DNA of 13,551 nucleotides, from positions 1-13,551 of the forward strand of contig JAAZLY010000239.1 in NCBI GenBank assembly GCA_012799115.1, given 5' to 3'. The notes under the pieces were generated by a model. The model did not search any database, was not told the DNA's origin, and was given only the letters and a program-made list of their open reading frames with translations. A program made the translations under genes and the position numbers. Below, in pieces: positions 12,980 through 13,551 of this stretch. The stretch's first letter is position 1; every line of letters starts with the position of its first letter. The stretch is from Bacillota bacterium (GTDB taxonomy: Bacteria > Bacillota > Limnochordia > Darwinibacteriales > Darwinibacteriaceae).

Positions 12980-13551
12980 TTATCTTACCACATACAACTC
13001 TTTAAATGTCGATGAAAGCACTTCATATCCATCCTCCGTCACCAAGACGAGATCCTCGATTCTCACGCCGCCAAAGTCAGGTAAGTAGACACCTGGTTCT
13101 ACCGTGACAATCATGCCAGGTTGCAGGACTGTTTGATCGAGCTTGGAGAGGCGTGGACTCTCGTGGACCTCAAGACCCAGACTATGGCCTAATCCATGAC
13201 CAAAGTACTCGCCATATCCTGCCTCACTAATAATGTTGCGGGCGATGGTATCAATCTCAACACCGGTTTTCCCTGGCGCAATCGCCTCTAGGGATCGGAG
13301 CTGCGCTTCAAGTACTAGATCGTAGATGAGCAAATGCTTCTCTTCAGGTTCACCGATGACTAAAGTCCTAGTCATATCTGAACAATAGCCATTGACCTTA
13401 CAGCCAAAGTCTAGAACAAGAAAGTCTCCAACACTCAAGATCCGTTCCCCTGGCCTGGCATGAGGTAGTGCACTCCTAGGTCCTGAAGCCACAATGGGAT
13501 CGAAGGACATAGCGCTTGCTCCTGCTTTCCTCATCAGAAACTCTAGTTCTA
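12980..13551 (-). CDS. M24 family metallopeptidase (Xaa-Pro aminopeptidase/dipeptidase-like), 3' part
   Basis: The C-terminal about 190 residues of a pita-bread-fold metallopeptidase that removes N-terminal residues before proline. All five metal ligands are visible: two aspartates in LDFGCKVNGYCSDMTRT, the histidine of FGHGLGHSLG, and the glutamates in TVEPGVY and VRIED, with the accessory VHES after the histidine. The reading frame stays open to the window end, continuing upstream through ELEFLMRKAGASAMSFDPIV, so the internal ATG at 13534 is not the true start and the creatinase N-terminal domain lies outside. The TAA stop is 12 nt before efp, and the pairing of this enzyme with efp is common in Bacillota. 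Aminopeptidase P and prolidase cannot be told apart here. Confidence 0.93.
   Translation of the reverse strand, partial: ELEFLMRKAGASAMSFDPIVASGPRSALPHARPGERILSVGDFLVLDFGCKVNGYCSDMTRTLVIGEPEEKHLLIYDLVLEAQLRSLEAIAPGKTGVEIDTIARNIISEAGYGEYFGHGLGHSLGLEVHESPRLSKLDQTVLQPGMIVTVEPGVYLPDFGGVRIEDLVLVTEDGYEVLSSTFKELYVVR

Noticed and set aside
1..13551. CRISPR arrays, tRNA or rRNA genes, insertion sequences, phage genes
   Set aside because: I saw no regularly spaced repeats, cloverleaf-like segments, transposase motifs or inverted-repeat-bounded insertions. The gene order is conserved core chromosome.

Overview
The window is a tightly packed, single-direction block of 20 protein genes, all on the minus strand. 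It comes from an endospore-forming member of the Bacillota, most like clostridial or Desulfotomaculum/Moorella-type genomes: it has a complete spoIIIA operon, an Asp23/AmaP/DUF2273 cluster, a CD1247-type zinc-ribbon gene beside efp, and a TsaD paralogue between nusB and xseA. G+C looks close to one half. Species cannot be named from the sequence.

In transcription order (right to left), the first block is the 3' part of an M24 metallopeptidase gene (12980-13551, cut by the window edge), efp, and an acidic zinc-ribbon gene. A strong intrinsic terminator (11887-11918) ends it. Its U-tract abuts a good sigma-E-type promoter match (11857-11886) driving spoIIIAA-AB-AC-AD-AE-AF-AG-AH, the mother-cell half of the channel linking mother cell and forespore. 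A weaker terminator-like hairpin (6928-6959) follows spoIIIAH.

The housekeeping block then begins: accB and accC (acetyl-CoA carboxylase), a likely extended -10 promoter at the accC/asp23 junction (5034-5062), an Asp23-family gene, amaP and a DUF2273 gene (envelope homeostasis), nusB (antitermination), a TsaD/Kae1-like paralogue of unknown role, xseA and xseB (exonuclease VII), and ispA (prenyl diphosphate synthase). Genes mostly overlap by 4 bases or sit 1-15 bases apart. Many starts are GTG or TTG, with the Shine-Dalgarno sequence inside the end of the preceding gene.

The most interesting stretch is the left edge. Just after ispA there is a TGATATAAT extended -10 promoter (172-180), followed by about 165 nt with no credible ORF and several stable hairpins. 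Because xseA-xseB-ispA is the known neighbourhood of the large noncoding OLE RNA in anaerobic and extremophilic Bacillota, I infer this is the 5' part of an OLE RNA gene cut by the window edge. That is inference from context and structure, not a covariance-model match.
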